From assembly GCA_963658405.1 (NCBI GenBank), contig CAVKQI010000012.1:1-38300 (forward strand): DNA of 38,300 nucleotides. The letters are read 5' to 3'. Origin of the DNA: CAG-791 sp963658405 (GTDB taxonomy: Bacteria; Bacillota; Clostridia; Lachnospirales; Lachnospiraceae). The notes beneath the pieces were generated by a model. It did no database searches, had not been told where the DNA came from, and saw only the letters and a list, made by a program, of their open reading frames with translations. This document shows, piece by piece, positions 14,895 through 23,491 of the stretch. How positions within the stretch are numbered: the stretch's first letter is position 1; every line of letters begins with the position of its first letter. The position numbers were made by a program, and so were the translations under genes.

Positions 14895-15625
14895 GTATAA
14901 GGCAACACTTTACGGATCTTATCCGGGTAATTGCCAATGATGGCATGCACACCGAGGTCCCGGCACAGGCGGATCTCTTCTTCGGTATTGACTGTCCATA
15001 CATTTACATCCAGTCCCAGCTCCCTACACTCTTTCATGAAATCGGGATACTGCAGGTTATAGACTGCCGGATGAAGGGCATCCACCCCATGTTTTTTGCC
15101 GTATGCGGGCATATCCATGGTACCGTCGCAGTAGAGAAAGCCTGTCTTTGCCTGCTTGTCCAGCTCTTTGATCTTCATAATGGAATAATGATTAAAAGAG
15201 GAATAGATCACCCTGTCCTCAAAGCCCCACTCCTTCGTAAGGGCGACGATCTTCTGCTCAATGCCGGGATAGAAAAAGATGCCGGTCTTCAGCTCTATAT
15301 TGATGGTGAGATTTCCCGGTTTCAGGCAGGAAAAGACCTCGCCCATGGTGGGGATCTGTACACCCTCGTAGCCCAGATTGCCATTGCAAAAATCCAGCTT
15401 TTTAAGCTCTGCCAGGGTATGATCCTTCACAAAGCCTTTGCCGTTGGAGGTGCGGTCGATGGTCTCGTCGTGGCAGACCACCAGAGCCCCGTCCTTTGTC
15501 ATCTGTACATCCAGCTCCACACCGTCTGCGCCCATGGCCTGTGCCATTTCAAAAGCAGGGATCGTATTCTCCGGGCAATAACCGCTGGCACCCCGGTGTG
15601 CCCAGATCAAAGGTTTATTTTCCAT
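14876..15625 (-). CDS. Glycerophosphodiester phosphodiesterase (GDPD)
   Basis: The 249-residue protein is a single cytosolic GDPD TIM barrel, which hydrolyses deacylated phospholipids or teichoic-acid-type glycerophosphodiesters to glycerol-3-phosphate and an alcohol. The catalytic signature AHRGASGYCPENT lies at 9-21 (His10, Arg11, Glu19). The metal ligands Glu37 and Asp39 are in GVELDVQ, and the second catalytic His52 in VVCHDETIDR. No signal peptide or membrane helix is present. I chose the ATG at 15625 because GGAG stands six bases before it, while the ATG four codons earlier has no ribosome site. The gene stands alone, and its end overlaps the terminator of the convergent regulator gene. 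Confidence 0.88.
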   Translation of the reverse strand: MENKPLIWAHRGASGYCPENTIPAFEMAQAMGADGVELDVQMTKDGALVVCHDETIDRTSNGKGFVKDHTLAELKKLDFCNGNLGYEGVQIPTMGEVFSCLKPGNLTINIELKTGIFFYPGIEQKIVALTKEWGFEDRVIYSSFNHYSIMKIKELDKQAKTGFLYCDGTMDMPAYGKKHGVDALHPAVYNLQYPDFMKECRELGLDVNVWTVNTEEEIRLCRDLGVHAIIGNYPDKIRKVLPYTKIGQL

Positions 15626-16214
15626 GTTGTACTCCATTCTGCAGATATTTGCACTGCTCTGTTCTTACTTATCTTTCCAAGCAGCAGCCTGAAGATAGCA
15701 TTTTTAAGAGAGATCATAAAAGCCAGATCCTCGGAGAAAATGCCATCGTGTTGTTTTCTCCACGGGCACAAAGGGCACGCAAAAAGGAGACGTCAGCCGC
15801 TGCAGTTTATCGCTCTCATTATGCGCTTTCTTACTTTCATTTTCAATTCTTCAGATCCGTTTCATATTCTGTTTTAGGCCGATAAAAAGTACCCTCCCAG
15901 ATCCTCTGCCTTCCTGACAGTTATCCAAAAGGGTACCTTTTCTGCTGTGTTTCTGTATTTGTCGTTCCGGCCTTGCTCTGCCGGTCCGATACGCTCTTTT
16001 AAAAGAGTGGGCGGCTATACTCGGGGAATTTTATTCCCCGCCGCACTGGTCTTTTTGCGCCTGCGGCGTCTTTGCTTTATCTTCTCTTTTTTATTTTCTT
16101 TTCTGAGATAACTATACTGCAGGCAGCGTATGAATGCCGTAACACAGCAGAAATTTTTCCGAAAAGGCAAATTCGCCTCGCGGTCAATCGACTGTCTGCC
16201 GGAAACAGCGAAAT
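15626..16214. other. Gene-free stretch of about 590 bp
   Basis: No supported gene was found in any frame. It holds a minus-strand terminator candidate (15884-15941), a 14-bp palindrome CTCTTTTAAAAGAG (15994-16007) and a perfect hairpin, CGGGGAAT (16022-16029) with ATTCCCCG (16033-16040). The short ORFs here are very basic or low-complexity and lack ribosome sites. Confidence 0.6.
15884..15941 (-). terminator. Intrinsic terminator candidate downstream of the GH3 gene
   Basis: On the minus strand, GTACCCT (complement of 15930-15936) pairs with AGGGTAC (complement of 15889-15895) and is followed by TTTTT (15888-15884). The loop is long, about 34 nt, and the hairpin lies about 280 bp past the GH3 stop. 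The same arms with a trailing CTTTT could also act on the plus strand. Confidence 0.45.
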
Positions 16215-18572
16215 TTACTTTGCAAAGATCTTGCACAGCGCTTCCAGGGGCTTTCCGTTGGCCGCTGCCAGCATGGTCTCCGCCACATGGCCCGGCAGGG
16301 CGCCGCAGCTGGCCAGTACCGCAGCGCGCAGGGAACAGTCTGCCCCGGAGAGGATCGTCATTTTAAAGGTGGGGTCCTCATAGTCGATCTTGCCGCCAAA
16401 GCTCTTGGCGATGGTCTTTTCCGTTGCATGGAACATTTTCTCCATGATCCGGGAATGATCCTTTAATTCCATCAGGGAGTGTTCCATGGTGAAGTTACCT
16501 TTTTCGATGGGCAGATCTTCCTGGAGCGGACCTCCGTAGAGTGCTTCAAATTCTGCATCGGTAGGCAGTCCCCGGAGGGTCTCATACCAGCTGTTCTTCT
16601 GCCAGGCAGGTGCTTCGATCTTCTCTCCCTCTATTTTCATGGAGCCTTGCAGGCGGATATCCGCAGAGGAAGCCCCTAACAGAATCTCATATCTGCCTGC
16701 GGGCACGTGCCAGCCGTCTTCCCACCAGATGACAAAGCTTCGCTCATCCAGCGTGAATTCCACTTTCCGACTCTCTCCCGGCGCCAGCATGATTTTGGCA
16801 AATCCCTTCAGCTCTTTCAAAGGACGGTACAGGCCATCCTGCGGCGCTGCCACATAAAGCTGAACGATCTCCGCACCCGTGCAGTCACCCTCGTTGGTGA
16901 TCACGGCGCTGACGGTCCTGTCCCGGATCTTCAGATCTTTATAGGAAAAACAGGTATAGCTCAGACCATAGCCGAAAGGAAAACGTACCTTTTTCCCAGC
17001 CTTCTCATAATAGCGGTAGCCCACATACAGACCTTCCTTGTAATGGGTGGTCTTTTTGCCGAAGGTATCCCGACTCGGGACATCCTCATAGGACAGGGGC
17101 CATGTCTCGGTGAGCTTGCCGCTGGGATTGCATCTCCCCATCAGGAGATTGGCCGCTGCCGCGCCCCCTGCCTGTCCGGGAAGTCCCATATAGAGCACCG
17201 CTTTTACGCGGTCGATCCAGGGAATTTCTATCACGCTGCCGCTAAAGAGCACTACCACAGTATTCGGGTTTGCGGCAGCCACGCCTTCTATCAGGCGAAT
17301 ATGTCCCTCCGGCATGCGGATGTTGTCTCGGTCAAAGCCTTCCGATTCATAGAGATCCGGCAGACCCACGCAGACGATGGCGGTATCGGCCTTGGCGGCA
17401 GCTTCCCTTGCCCCCGCCAGGCTTTCCTCTGTCACATCTCCGTTTTTATCACATCCCGGTACGAAATCTGCCTCGGGCATGACATCCAGCAGACTGGTGA
17501 GCCTGCTGGGATTGATATGGCTGGAGCCGGCCCCCTGATAACGGGGCGTGCGGGCCATTTCGCCGATCAGGGCGATGCGGGCATCTTTTTTAAGAGGCAG
17601 TATCCGGTCTTCATTTTTTAAAAGGACGGCGCCGCCCTCTGCGACTTTCCGGGCTACCCGGTTGTGCGCTTCCTGATCAAAGGCCTGGCCTTTTTTCCGC
17701 GCAGGAGATTTAAGGGCCAGGGCAATGACGCGTCCTGCACAGGCGTCCACATCACTCTCTGCCAGAGAGCCGTTCTCCACGGCTTTTAAGACCCAGTTCT
17801 CCATATAGTCACTGCCGCCCGGCATGCTTAAGTCGCAGCCGACATGCATGGCCTTTACCCGATTGCACAAGGCCCCCCAGTCGGTGACCACCATGCCCTG
17901 AAAGCCCCAGTCCCGGCGCAGGACGCTGGTCAGCAGCCAGTGATTATCGCTGGTATGGACATCGTTGATCCGGGGATAGCTGCACATCACCGTCTCCGGA
18001 GCCGCTTCCTTTACGACCTTTTCAAAGGCAGGCAGGTAGAGCTCCCGCAGGGTTCGCTGATCTACCTGGCTGTTGCCGCCGAAGCGCTTGTACTCCTGGT
18101 TATTTGCCGCAAAGTGTTTAAGGCTCGTGCCCTCTCCGGTGCTCTGAACGCCCTGCACCCAGGCTTTACCCATAGAGCCGGCGATATAAGGATCCTCGGA
18201 AAAATATTCAAAATTTCTTCCGCACAGGGGATTGCGCTTGATGTTCACACCGGGACCAAGCATCACATCGATGCCGTAATGCAGGGCCTCCTCTCCGATC
18301 GCTTGGCCCTCTTCCTCCAGAAGGGAACTGTCCCAGGAGGCGCCGCTGGTCACCGCAGCCGGAAAGCAGGTGGCGGGTTCTGCGTTGTTGACGCCGATCA
18401 TATCCGTCTCTTTTTTCTGGAAGCGGACACCGTTTGGACCATCGCTCATAGTGATGGAAGGAATGCCGTACGCATCCATGGCCTTGCTTTCCCAGAAGCT
18501 TGCACCGTTGCAGAGAGAGATTTTCTCCTGCAGGGTCATTTTTTTCAGTATTTCCGATATCTGTTTTTCCAT
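16215..18572 (-). CDS. GH3 beta-glucosidase-type glycosidase
   Basis: The 785-residue GH3 protein has the (beta/alpha)8 domain (about 1-290) with nucleophile Asp231 in MVVTDWGAL and substrate-binding KHFAANNQE. An alpha/beta sandwich (about 310-540) has acid/base Glu411 in ESEGFDRDN, and a fibronectin-III-like domain follows at about 585-655. About 120 further C-terminal residues are not part of the common GH3 core. Such enzymes release terminal beta-linked glucose or xylose from oligosaccharides. There is no signal peptide. AAGGAAAAGG precedes the ATG, which follows directly on the stop (TAAATG) of a transporter remnant. It is divergent from an AraC gene that probably controls it. Confidence 0.9.
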   Translation of the reverse strand: MEKQISEILKKMTLQEKISLCNGASFWESKAMDAYGIPSITMSDGPNGVRFQKKETDMIGVNNAEPATCFPAAVTSGASWDSSLLEEEGQAIGEEALHYGIDVMLGPGVNIKRNPLCGRNFEYFSEDPYIAGSMGKAWVQGVQSTGEGTSLKHFAANNQEYKRFGGNSQVDQRTLRELYLPAFEKVVKEAAPETVMCSYPRINDVHTSDNHWLLTSVLRRDWGFQGMVVTDWGALCNRVKAMHVGCDLSMPGGSDYMENWVLKAVENGSLAESDVDACAGRVIALALKSPARKKGQAFDQEAHNRVARKVAEGGAVLLKNEDRILPLKKDARIALIGEMARTPRYQGAGSSHINPSRLTSLLDVMPEADFVPGCDKNGDVTEESLAGAREAAAKADTAIVCVGLPDLYESEGFDRDNIRMPEGHIRLIEGVAAANPNTVVVLFSGSVIEIPWIDRVKAVLYMGLPGQAGGAAAANLLMGRCNPSGKLTETWPLSYEDVPSRDTFGKKTTHYKEGLYVGYRYYEKAGKKVRFPFGYGLSYTCFSYKDLKIRDRTVSAVITNEGDCTGAEIVQLYVAAPQDGLYRPLKELKGFAKIMLAPGESRKVEFTLDERSFVIWWEDGWHVPAGRYEILLGASSADIRLQGSMKIEGEKIEAPAWQKNSWYETLRGLPTDAEFEALYGGPLQEDLPIEKGNFTMEHSLMELKDHSRIMEKMFHATEKTIAKSFGGKIDYEDPTFKMTILSGADCSLRAAVLASCGALPGHVAETMLAAANGKPLEALCKIFAK

Positions 18573-18746
18573 TTACATTACCTTTTCCTTTTCATTGCGC
18601 TCTGCGATCTTCTGACACATCTCGCCGTAGTTTGCCTCCAGGTCGAATCGGGAGATCAGGACATAGAGGATGATCAGCATAGCCAGAGGCACATCGATGC
18701 AGAAGGTATAAATACTGTGACGAATAGAGACAGTGATTTCGGTCAT
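18573..18746 (-). pseudogene. C-terminal remnant of a GPH/MFS-type sugar transporter
   Basis: The 57-codon ORF reads one membrane segment (IDVPLAMLIILYVLISR) followed by FDLEANYGEMCQKIAERN and a charged tail. This arrangement is typical of the last helix and end of GPH symporters (..YxLDexxyxxI...). Upstream of its ATG the frame reads five sense codons and then a TGA, so the rest of the transporter is gone. No good ribosome site is seen. Its TAA stop touches the ATG of GH3, which fits a former transporter-GH3 operon in which the transporter body was deleted. A small regulatory membrane peptide is an alternative that I cannot exclude. Confidence 0.55.
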
Positions 18747-18783
18747 TTTGTACAGCCAAGATCACCCTTCATAGCTTTATTAT

Positions 18784-18811
18784 GTTATAATCACGGGAAA
18801 AGCTATATCAA
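18784..18811 (-). promoter_or_regulatory. Promoter candidate for the GH3 gene
   Basis: On the minus strand TTGATA (complement of 18806-18811) is followed after 16 bp by TATAAC (complement of 18784-18789). The -35 box lies inside the first unit of the direct repeat at 18801-18840, so a regulator bound there would contact RNA polymerase. Confidence 0.45.
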
Positions 18812-18840
18812 ATTCAGGATAGATATGTCAAATTAATGAC
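18801..18840. promoter_or_regulatory. 20-bp tandem direct repeat, AraC-type operator candidate
   Basis: The 20 bases at 18801-18820 and at 18821-18840 agree at 15 of 20 positions, including the shared core TCAAATT (18808-18814 and 18828-18834). Direct repeats two helical turns apart are the usual binding layout for AraC-family dimers. The repeat lies between the GH3 gene and the divergent AraC gene. Confidence 0.55.
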
Positions 18841-18950
18841 TTTCAGCAGAGAAGTCTAGTGTGAAAAATACGCTCGATAGCAAACGAGAATCAAAGATTC
18901 TCGTTACTTTTCGCACAGCTATTTGTGACGCCTGCGGAATGGAGATTTTT

Positions 18951-20141
18951 ATGAATGATGATTTCTATAAGAGTTTTGAAGAGATATGCACATTCTGCCG
19001 GGTGCCCATTACCATCGTGAATGCATCCGGCGCGCCCCTTAAGATCATGCCGGATGACCGGGAGGATCTGGTGCCCAGACAGGCTGTAAGATGGACGATC
19101 GATGATTTTCTCGCCCAGGACGGAGATACCGCGTATCCCCTGATCACTTATCTGGAGCCCGGTTATTTTCTCGCAGTTTTTTCCCTGCCGCAGGACAGAT
19201 TCTGCATCGTGGGACTGGTCAGTCCTTTTCAGCATCCCCGGAGCGAGATCCTGCAGATCGCCTCCGAGGCTTTTGTGCCGGAAAAGCTCCAGGAGTTCTG
19301 CCGCATCATGATGCAGATGCCTACTCTTACCCTGACCCAGTTCAGATCTCTGCTCTGCCTTCTCGTGCGGCTTTCCCGGGGAGAAGAGATAGAAGCCGGT
19401 CAGATACGCTTTGTCAATAAGACCGTCTCCCGGGGAAAGGATATCGGGGAATCTCTCTTTATGATCCGGGAAAACGCAGATTTTCACGTGCCCATCGATT
19501 ATGAGATCGGTCTGTGCGAGGCTGTCACGGCCGGCGATCAGGCGCTTCTCCTAAAAAGGCTCAAAAGCCCATCACAGGGGAAAATCGGACAGCTCAGCAC
19601 CAATCCCCTGCGGCAGGTAAAATATTCCTTTATCTCCCTTGCCACCCTTCTGACCAGAGCCGCCATCAAGGGCGGCCTCCCTGACGAGGATGCCTTTAAT
19701 CTCAGCGATCTCTATTGTCAGAACATGGACGTGCTGACAGAGCCGGCATCGGTGGAACATCTGGTATTTACTATGGCACAGGATTTCTGCCGGCATGTAG
19801 CGAATACAAAAGCAAAGGATGCCCAGAGCCCCGCGGTGCGGGAATGCATCAATTACATTTCCGCGCATCTCCACGAGGATCTGGGCATGGAAAACTTGGC
19901 AAAGCACTGCGGCCTCTGCACCAGAAGCCTGTCCCTTAAATTTAAAAAGGAGCTGGGCATGGGCATACCGGAGTACATTCACCGGGAAAAAATAAAGGAA
20001 GCCCGGTACCTTCTTCGAAACAGTGATTACAGCCTGGCGGATATTGCCCTTTTTCTGCACTATCCGACCCAGAGTTATTTCACGCAGATCTTTAAAAAGT
20101 ATGAGGGCTGCACGCCCCAGCAGTACCGGGATCACTCGTGA
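18951..20141 (+). CDS. AraC-family transcriptional regulator divergent from GH3
   Basis: The protein of 396 residues ends in an AraC-type double helix-turn-helix (about 295-396), including MENLAKHCGLCTRSLSLKFKK, here split as two motifs, and YSLADIALFLHYPTQSYFTQ, then GCTPQQYRDHS. The N-terminal 270 residues begin DDFYKSFEEICTFCRVPITI and look like a sensory domain, perhaps PAS- or PocR-like, which I do not recognise securely. I chose the ATG at 18951 because GGAG stands six bases before it; an upstream in-frame ATG at 18861 has no ribosome site. Its 3' end overlaps the convergent MATE gene by 10 bp. It probably controls the GH3 gene through the tandem repeat. Confidence 0.82.
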   Translation: MNDDFYKSFEEICTFCRVPITIVNASGAPLKIMPDDREDLVPRQAVRWTIDDFLAQDGDTAYPLITYLEPGYFLAVFSLPQDRFCIVGLVSPFQHPRSEILQIASEAFVPEKLQEFCRIMMQMPTLTLTQFRSLLCLLVRLSRGEEIEAGQIRFVNKTVSRGKDIGESLFMIRENADFHVPIDYEIGLCEAVTAGDQALLLKRLKSPSQGKIGQLSTNPLRQVKYSFISLATLLTRAAIKGGLPDEDAFNLSDLYCQNMDVLTEPASVEHLVFTMAQDFCRHVANTKAKDAQSPAVRECINYISAHLHEDLGMENLAKHCGLCTRSLSLKFKKELGMGIPEYIHREKIKEARYLLRNSDYSLADIALFLHYPTQSYFTQIFKKYEGCTPQQYRDHS

Positions 20142-21484
20142 GTTAAGTCCTTCACCCACCGGTATTTCCGGAAGTGATGCAGCACCCAGGGCACCTTTCC
20201 CACCTCATCGATGCAGGTGCAGGCATAAACCAGCACCACCGGCCAGTGGAAAAGATACGTGCCGGCAGCGGCCAGGGGAATGGCCAGGCACCACATGCAG
20301 ACAGCCAGGCTGTACATGTCAAATAAGGTATCGCCCCCTGCGCCGAAGATGCCGTTGATGGTCACATCATTGAGGGAGCGACCGATCATATAAAAGGCGA
20401 TCACGGCAAACATTCCCTTCAGGTAGCTCTGGGCCTCGGGTGTCAGCTTTACAAAATGAAGGATAATGGGCGCCGCGATGATCATCACAAGGGAGGAAAG
20501 AACGCCGCACAGCAGGGAGATCTTTAACAGGCGGATGCCGTAGCGCTTTCCTTTTTCCAGATTGCCGGCGCCCAGTTCATTGCCGACGATGATGCCGGCC
20601 GCACTGGAGATGCCGGCGCTGAAGCAGCAGATCATATCCCGCACCACGGCGGCTACAGAGTTGGCGGCGGCCGCATCTGTGCCCAGGTGTCCCATAAAGG
20701 AGGAATACGAGGTAAATCCGATGCCCCAGAACAGACTCGCCCCCAGAAGCGGCAGGCCGCATTTCCGAAAATCCCGGGACAGCTGTGGATTTCGTCTGCA
20801 CAGATCCTTTACGGAAGGATGCAGGTAGCCGGGACGATAGGAAACAAGGACAGAGACAGCCAGCTCTGTGATGCGGGCCAGGAGCGTTGCCAGCGCAGCT
20901 CCCTCTACGCCCATGGGCGTAAGGCCGAAGCCGCCGTAAATAAAGATGGCATTTAAGACGATATTGATGCATACCGTGGCCGAGCTGATGATGGCCGTGG
21001 TCCTGGCGTGTTCGCTGGTCTTCATGATGACCAGGTAGCACTGGGAAATACCTGTCAGCAGGTAAGAGAAGCCGGCGATGCGCAGATAGCTGACGCCGTA
21101 GCCGATGAGGATCTCCTCATTGGTAAAGAGCAGCATCAGACTGCGTCCGAAAAATACACAGCCGATGAAAAACACGGCCGATACCAGTCCGCACAGGCGA
21201 AGGGCCATGCCGAAGATCTCATCTAAGGTCTTCTTATCTCCCTTTCCCCAGTACTGAGCGCCTAAAATGGCAAGGCTGCAGGTGGCCGCCGCCAGAAACA
21301 TATTCTGAATAAACTGGATCTGTGTCGCCAGGGATACCGCGGACATGAAATTCTGGTCCACGCCTCCCAGCATAAAGGCATCTGCCACTGCCACCAGGGC
21401 AAGCATCAGGTTCTGAAGCACGATGGGGATCATCAGGCTCCAGAGTTTTTTATAAAAGGTCGTATCTTTTTGCTGTGTGTGCAT
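20132..21484 (-). CDS. MATE family exporter
   Basis: The 450-residue membrane protein has about 12 hydrophobic segments and MATE-type motifs such as MIPIVLQNLMLALVAVADAF in the first helix, AILGAQYWGKGDKK after the second to third helices, and GNELGAGNLEKGKRYG in the second half. It belongs to a branch different from the exporter at 1171 and closer to the one at 21851. Such proteins expel cationic compounds by Na+ or H+ antiport. GGAGG five bases before the ATG fixes the start. It is transcribed alone and meets the AraC gene tail to tail with a 10-bp overlap, so no separate terminator fits between them. The substrate is unknown. Confidence 0.9.
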   Translation of the reverse strand: MHTQQKDTTFYKKLWSLMIPIVLQNLMLALVAVADAFMLGGVDQNFMSAVSLATQIQFIQNMFLAAATCSLAILGAQYWGKGDKKTLDEIFGMALRLCGLVSAVFFIGCVFFGRSLMLLFTNEEILIGYGVSYLRIAGFSYLLTGISQCYLVIMKTSEHARTTAIISSATVCINIVLNAIFIYGGFGLTPMGVEGAALATLLARITELAVSVLVSYRPGYLHPSVKDLCRRNPQLSRDFRKCGLPLLGASLFWGIGFTSYSSFMGHLGTDAAAANSVAAVVRDMICCFSAGISSAAGIIVGNELGAGNLEKGKRYGIRLLKISLLCGVLSSLVMIIAAPIILHFVKLTPEAQSYLKGMFAVIAFYMIGRSLNDVTINGIFGAGGDTLFDMYSLAVCMWCLAIPLAAAGTYLFHWPVVLVYACTCIDEVGKVPWVLHHFRKYRWVKDLTHE

Positions 21485-21850
21485 GGTTACCTCCGTATAG
21501 GTGCATTTGTGTCTATCCTACCATACGAAATGCGGAAAGAATATGACCTTTCTGTTTCGTTATATAAAAAATCTGATGTTGCCTCCCGGACGCCAGCCGA
21601 GTCAGCAGGTGCTGAACAGATACGACAAGCAAAAACCGGCAAAAGCTTTTTGCTCCTGCCGGTTTTTGTTTGGATTTCTATTTATTTGATTCTTACGTTT
21701 GGTTCTTATGTTTTTTTTATGAAGTTCGGTTTTGTGCACATCACTGAAACATGCTGATAGCATAGTGAAAAGAGATCGTTATCCATGATTCACGAGGTCA
21801 CGTCTTAAAATAGTCGCTTTCTCTGCAATATTCTATTTAATTAGCCGCAT
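21485..21850. other. Gene-free stretch between two MATE genes
   Basis: No supported gene was found in this 366-bp stretch. The only clear structure is the hairpin at 21631-21667, annotated separately. An A/T-rich part near 21690-21720 shows nothing further. The short plus-strand ORFs have no ribosome site and cross the hairpin. Confidence 0.6.
21631..21667 (-). terminator. Bidirectional intrinsic terminator downstream of the second MATE gene
   Basis: AAAAACCGGCA (21631-21641) pairs perfectly with TGCCGGTTTTT (21657-21667), giving a T tail on both strands. On the minus strand it ends transcription of the MATE gene that stops at 21851, before the next MATE gene begins. Confidence 0.8.
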
Positions 21851-23287
21851 TCAGCCGGCAGCATTCTTTTTCTTTCCTCTGCCCAGCTGCTCCCGGAAGG
21901 CCGGAATCGCCGCCTGGCCCTGCTCGGTGACGGGCTTGATCCACTTGCCGGTGGCGGTATAGCGAAGCTCTATGATCAGGCGAAGGATCTCATCGGTATA
22001 GACGAAGGAAAAGACTGCCAGGAAAGGCAGATGCAGGTACATGCCGGCGATCCACGTAGCCGGCACGCTGATGAGAAAGAGGCATGTGATCTCCAGTACC
22101 GTGCCGAAGACGGACTCTCCTGCCGCCCGGTATCCCTCATTCTGGATATAATTGCAGGTGCGGATGGTGCCGAAGATCATGTAGATCATCAGCATATACT
22201 TTCCATAGGACAGGGCCGTATCCCCCAGACCGAACAGCGCAAACAAAGGTCTGTTCAGCAAAGTGCATACCAGCACGATGACAAAGGTGATGGCCGGACA
22301 GGTGAGGATGGACTTCCAGGCGAACTGATAAGCCCGCATGGGTTTGCCTGCGCCTACTTCCTTGCCGATCACCACGCTGGTGGCATTGGAGAGGCCGCCG
22401 AAGAAAGCATAGACAAAGCCCTCGCATACACGGAAGGCCGCCATGGCCGCGATGGCCGAGGCATCCTGATGGCCGATGACGATATTGATGATCATCTGCC
22501 CTACGCCGTAAAAGAGCTCATTGCACATGATGGGAAAGCTCTTTACCAGATAGCTGCGCATAAAGCCGGTATTAAAACTGAAGAGATCCTTTAATTGAAG
22601 TCTGATCTCACATTTCGCCTGTACGGTATAGATCACCAGGATCAGGAGATTGACAATGCCGGAGGCCAGGGTGCCCACAGCGGCGCCGGCCACCCCCATC
22701 TTAGGGAAGCCGTAATAGCCGTGGATCAGCACCCAGTTCAGACAGAAGTTCACCAATAAGGCCACGATGGAACTGATCAGAGGCGGCTTTACCCGCTCTG
22801 TAGCCCGCAGGAAGAAGCTGAAAAGCACCGCCAGGACCTGCAGCGGATAGGCGAATCCCACGATACGGATATAGGGAGCGCCCATGGTGATGATCTCCTG
22901 CTTGTCCGTATAGATGGAAAGCATCCAGGCTGGGTTGGATATAGCCACTGCGGAAAAAAGAGCCGAGACAAGGCACATGAAGAGCAAAGTGATGCCGAAA
23001 GTCTGGTTGATGCCCTTTTCATTCTTGGCGCCCCAGTACTGGGCGAAGAATAAAATGGCCCCGGAGGCAAAGCCCCAGTAGCAGGAAAAGAACAGGGAGC
23101 TGATCTGGGAGCAGATGCCCACTGCCGCCACCGCCAGCTCTCCCTGGGAGCCGATCATGATGGTATCCACCATGCTGGCCGTCGTGGATAAAAGGTTTTG
23201 CAGTGCGATGGGAAAGGCAATGGAAAAAAGGATGGAGAGAAAGTATCTCCAGGTGATCTTGTCACCGTTTGCAGTGCTGGTGTTCAT
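21851..23287 (-). CDS. MATE family exporter
   Basis: The 478-residue membrane protein shows MATE features: FPIALQNLLSTTASMVDTIM in the first helix, FFAQYWGAKNEKGINQ, and the second-half SVVIGKEVGAGKPMRAYQFA. About 12 hydrophobic segments are visible, and the length is normal once the start is set at 23287, where GGAG stands six bases before the ATG. An in-frame extension of 40 residues upstream covers the promoter and has no ribosome site. The gene has its own extended -10 promoter and a strong terminator at 21631-21667. It neighbours another MATE gene in the same orientation, perhaps an old duplication, though the two have diverged. The substrate is unknown. Confidence 0.9.
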   Translation of the reverse strand: MNTSTANGDKITWRYFLSILFSIAFPIALQNLLSTTASMVDTIMIGSQGELAVAAVGICSQISSLFFSCYWGFASGAILFFAQYWGAKNEKGINQTFGITLLFMCLVSALFSAVAISNPAWMLSIYTDKQEIITMGAPYIRIVGFAYPLQVLAVLFSFFLRATERVKPPLISSIVALLVNFCLNWVLIHGYYGFPKMGVAGAAVGTLASGIVNLLILVIYTVQAKCEIRLQLKDLFSFNTGFMRSYLVKSFPIMCNELFYGVGQMIINIVIGHQDASAIAAMAAFRVCEGFVYAFFGGLSNATSVVIGKEVGAGKPMRAYQFAWKSILTCPAITFVIVLVCTLLNRPLFALFGLGDTALSYGKYMLMIYMIFGTIRTCNYIQNEGYRAAGESVFGTVLEITCLFLISVPATWIAGMYLHLPFLAVFSFVYTDEILRLIIELRYTATGKWIKPVTEQGQAAIPAFREQLGRGKKKNAAG

Positions 23288-23369
23288 GAATGACTCCGTT
23301 CTCATACCGTTTACGCAGCAGTATCTGCCGCTGTTTCCGGGAAATCTGTATGCAGTAACTCCATCAGAC

Positions 23370-23378
23370 ATTATACCA
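23370..23378 (-). promoter_or_regulatory. Extended -10 promoter for the MATE gene at 21851
   Basis: The minus strand reads TGGTATAAT (complement of 23370-23378), a perfect TATAAT with the TGn extension. The -35 region falls in the T tail of the preceding terminator and is poor, as extended -10 promoters allow. Confidence 0.55.
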
Positions 23379-23385
23379 TACAGAA

Positions 23386-23425
23386 ACAAAAAACGCCGCT
23401 TCCTCACGAAAAAGGAAGCGGTGTT
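23386..23425 (-). terminator. Intrinsic terminator of the secreted-protein gene
   Basis: On the minus strand AACACCGCTTCCT (complement of 23413-23425) pairs with AGGAAGCGGCGTT (complement of 23392-23404) with one G-U pair, followed by a T-rich tail TTTTTTGTTT. It lies about 65 bp after the stop at 23492. Confidence 0.85.
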
Positions 23426-23491
23426 CCAGAGAACCCCACACGAAGAATATCGATTTGCTGATTGGACTGATTCTGCGTTTACAGCCTGGCA

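Noticed and set aside
13666..15003. Minus-strand open frame of 445 codons over the AraC gene
   Set aside because: The AraC gene on the plus strand has a cupin motif, helix-turn-helix motifs and a GGGAGGG ribosome site. The antisense frame also crosses a terminator.
15640..15770. Possible minus-strand peptide upstream of the phosphodiesterase (LKNAIFRLLLGKISKNR region)
   Set aside because: It runs out of frame into the phosphodiesterase gene, has no ribosome site and matches no family I know.
16015..16236. 73-codon minus-strand ORF past the GH3 gene
   Set aside because: The translation has a run of Arg and Lys from a T-rich stretch, overlaps the GH3 end and has no ribosome site.
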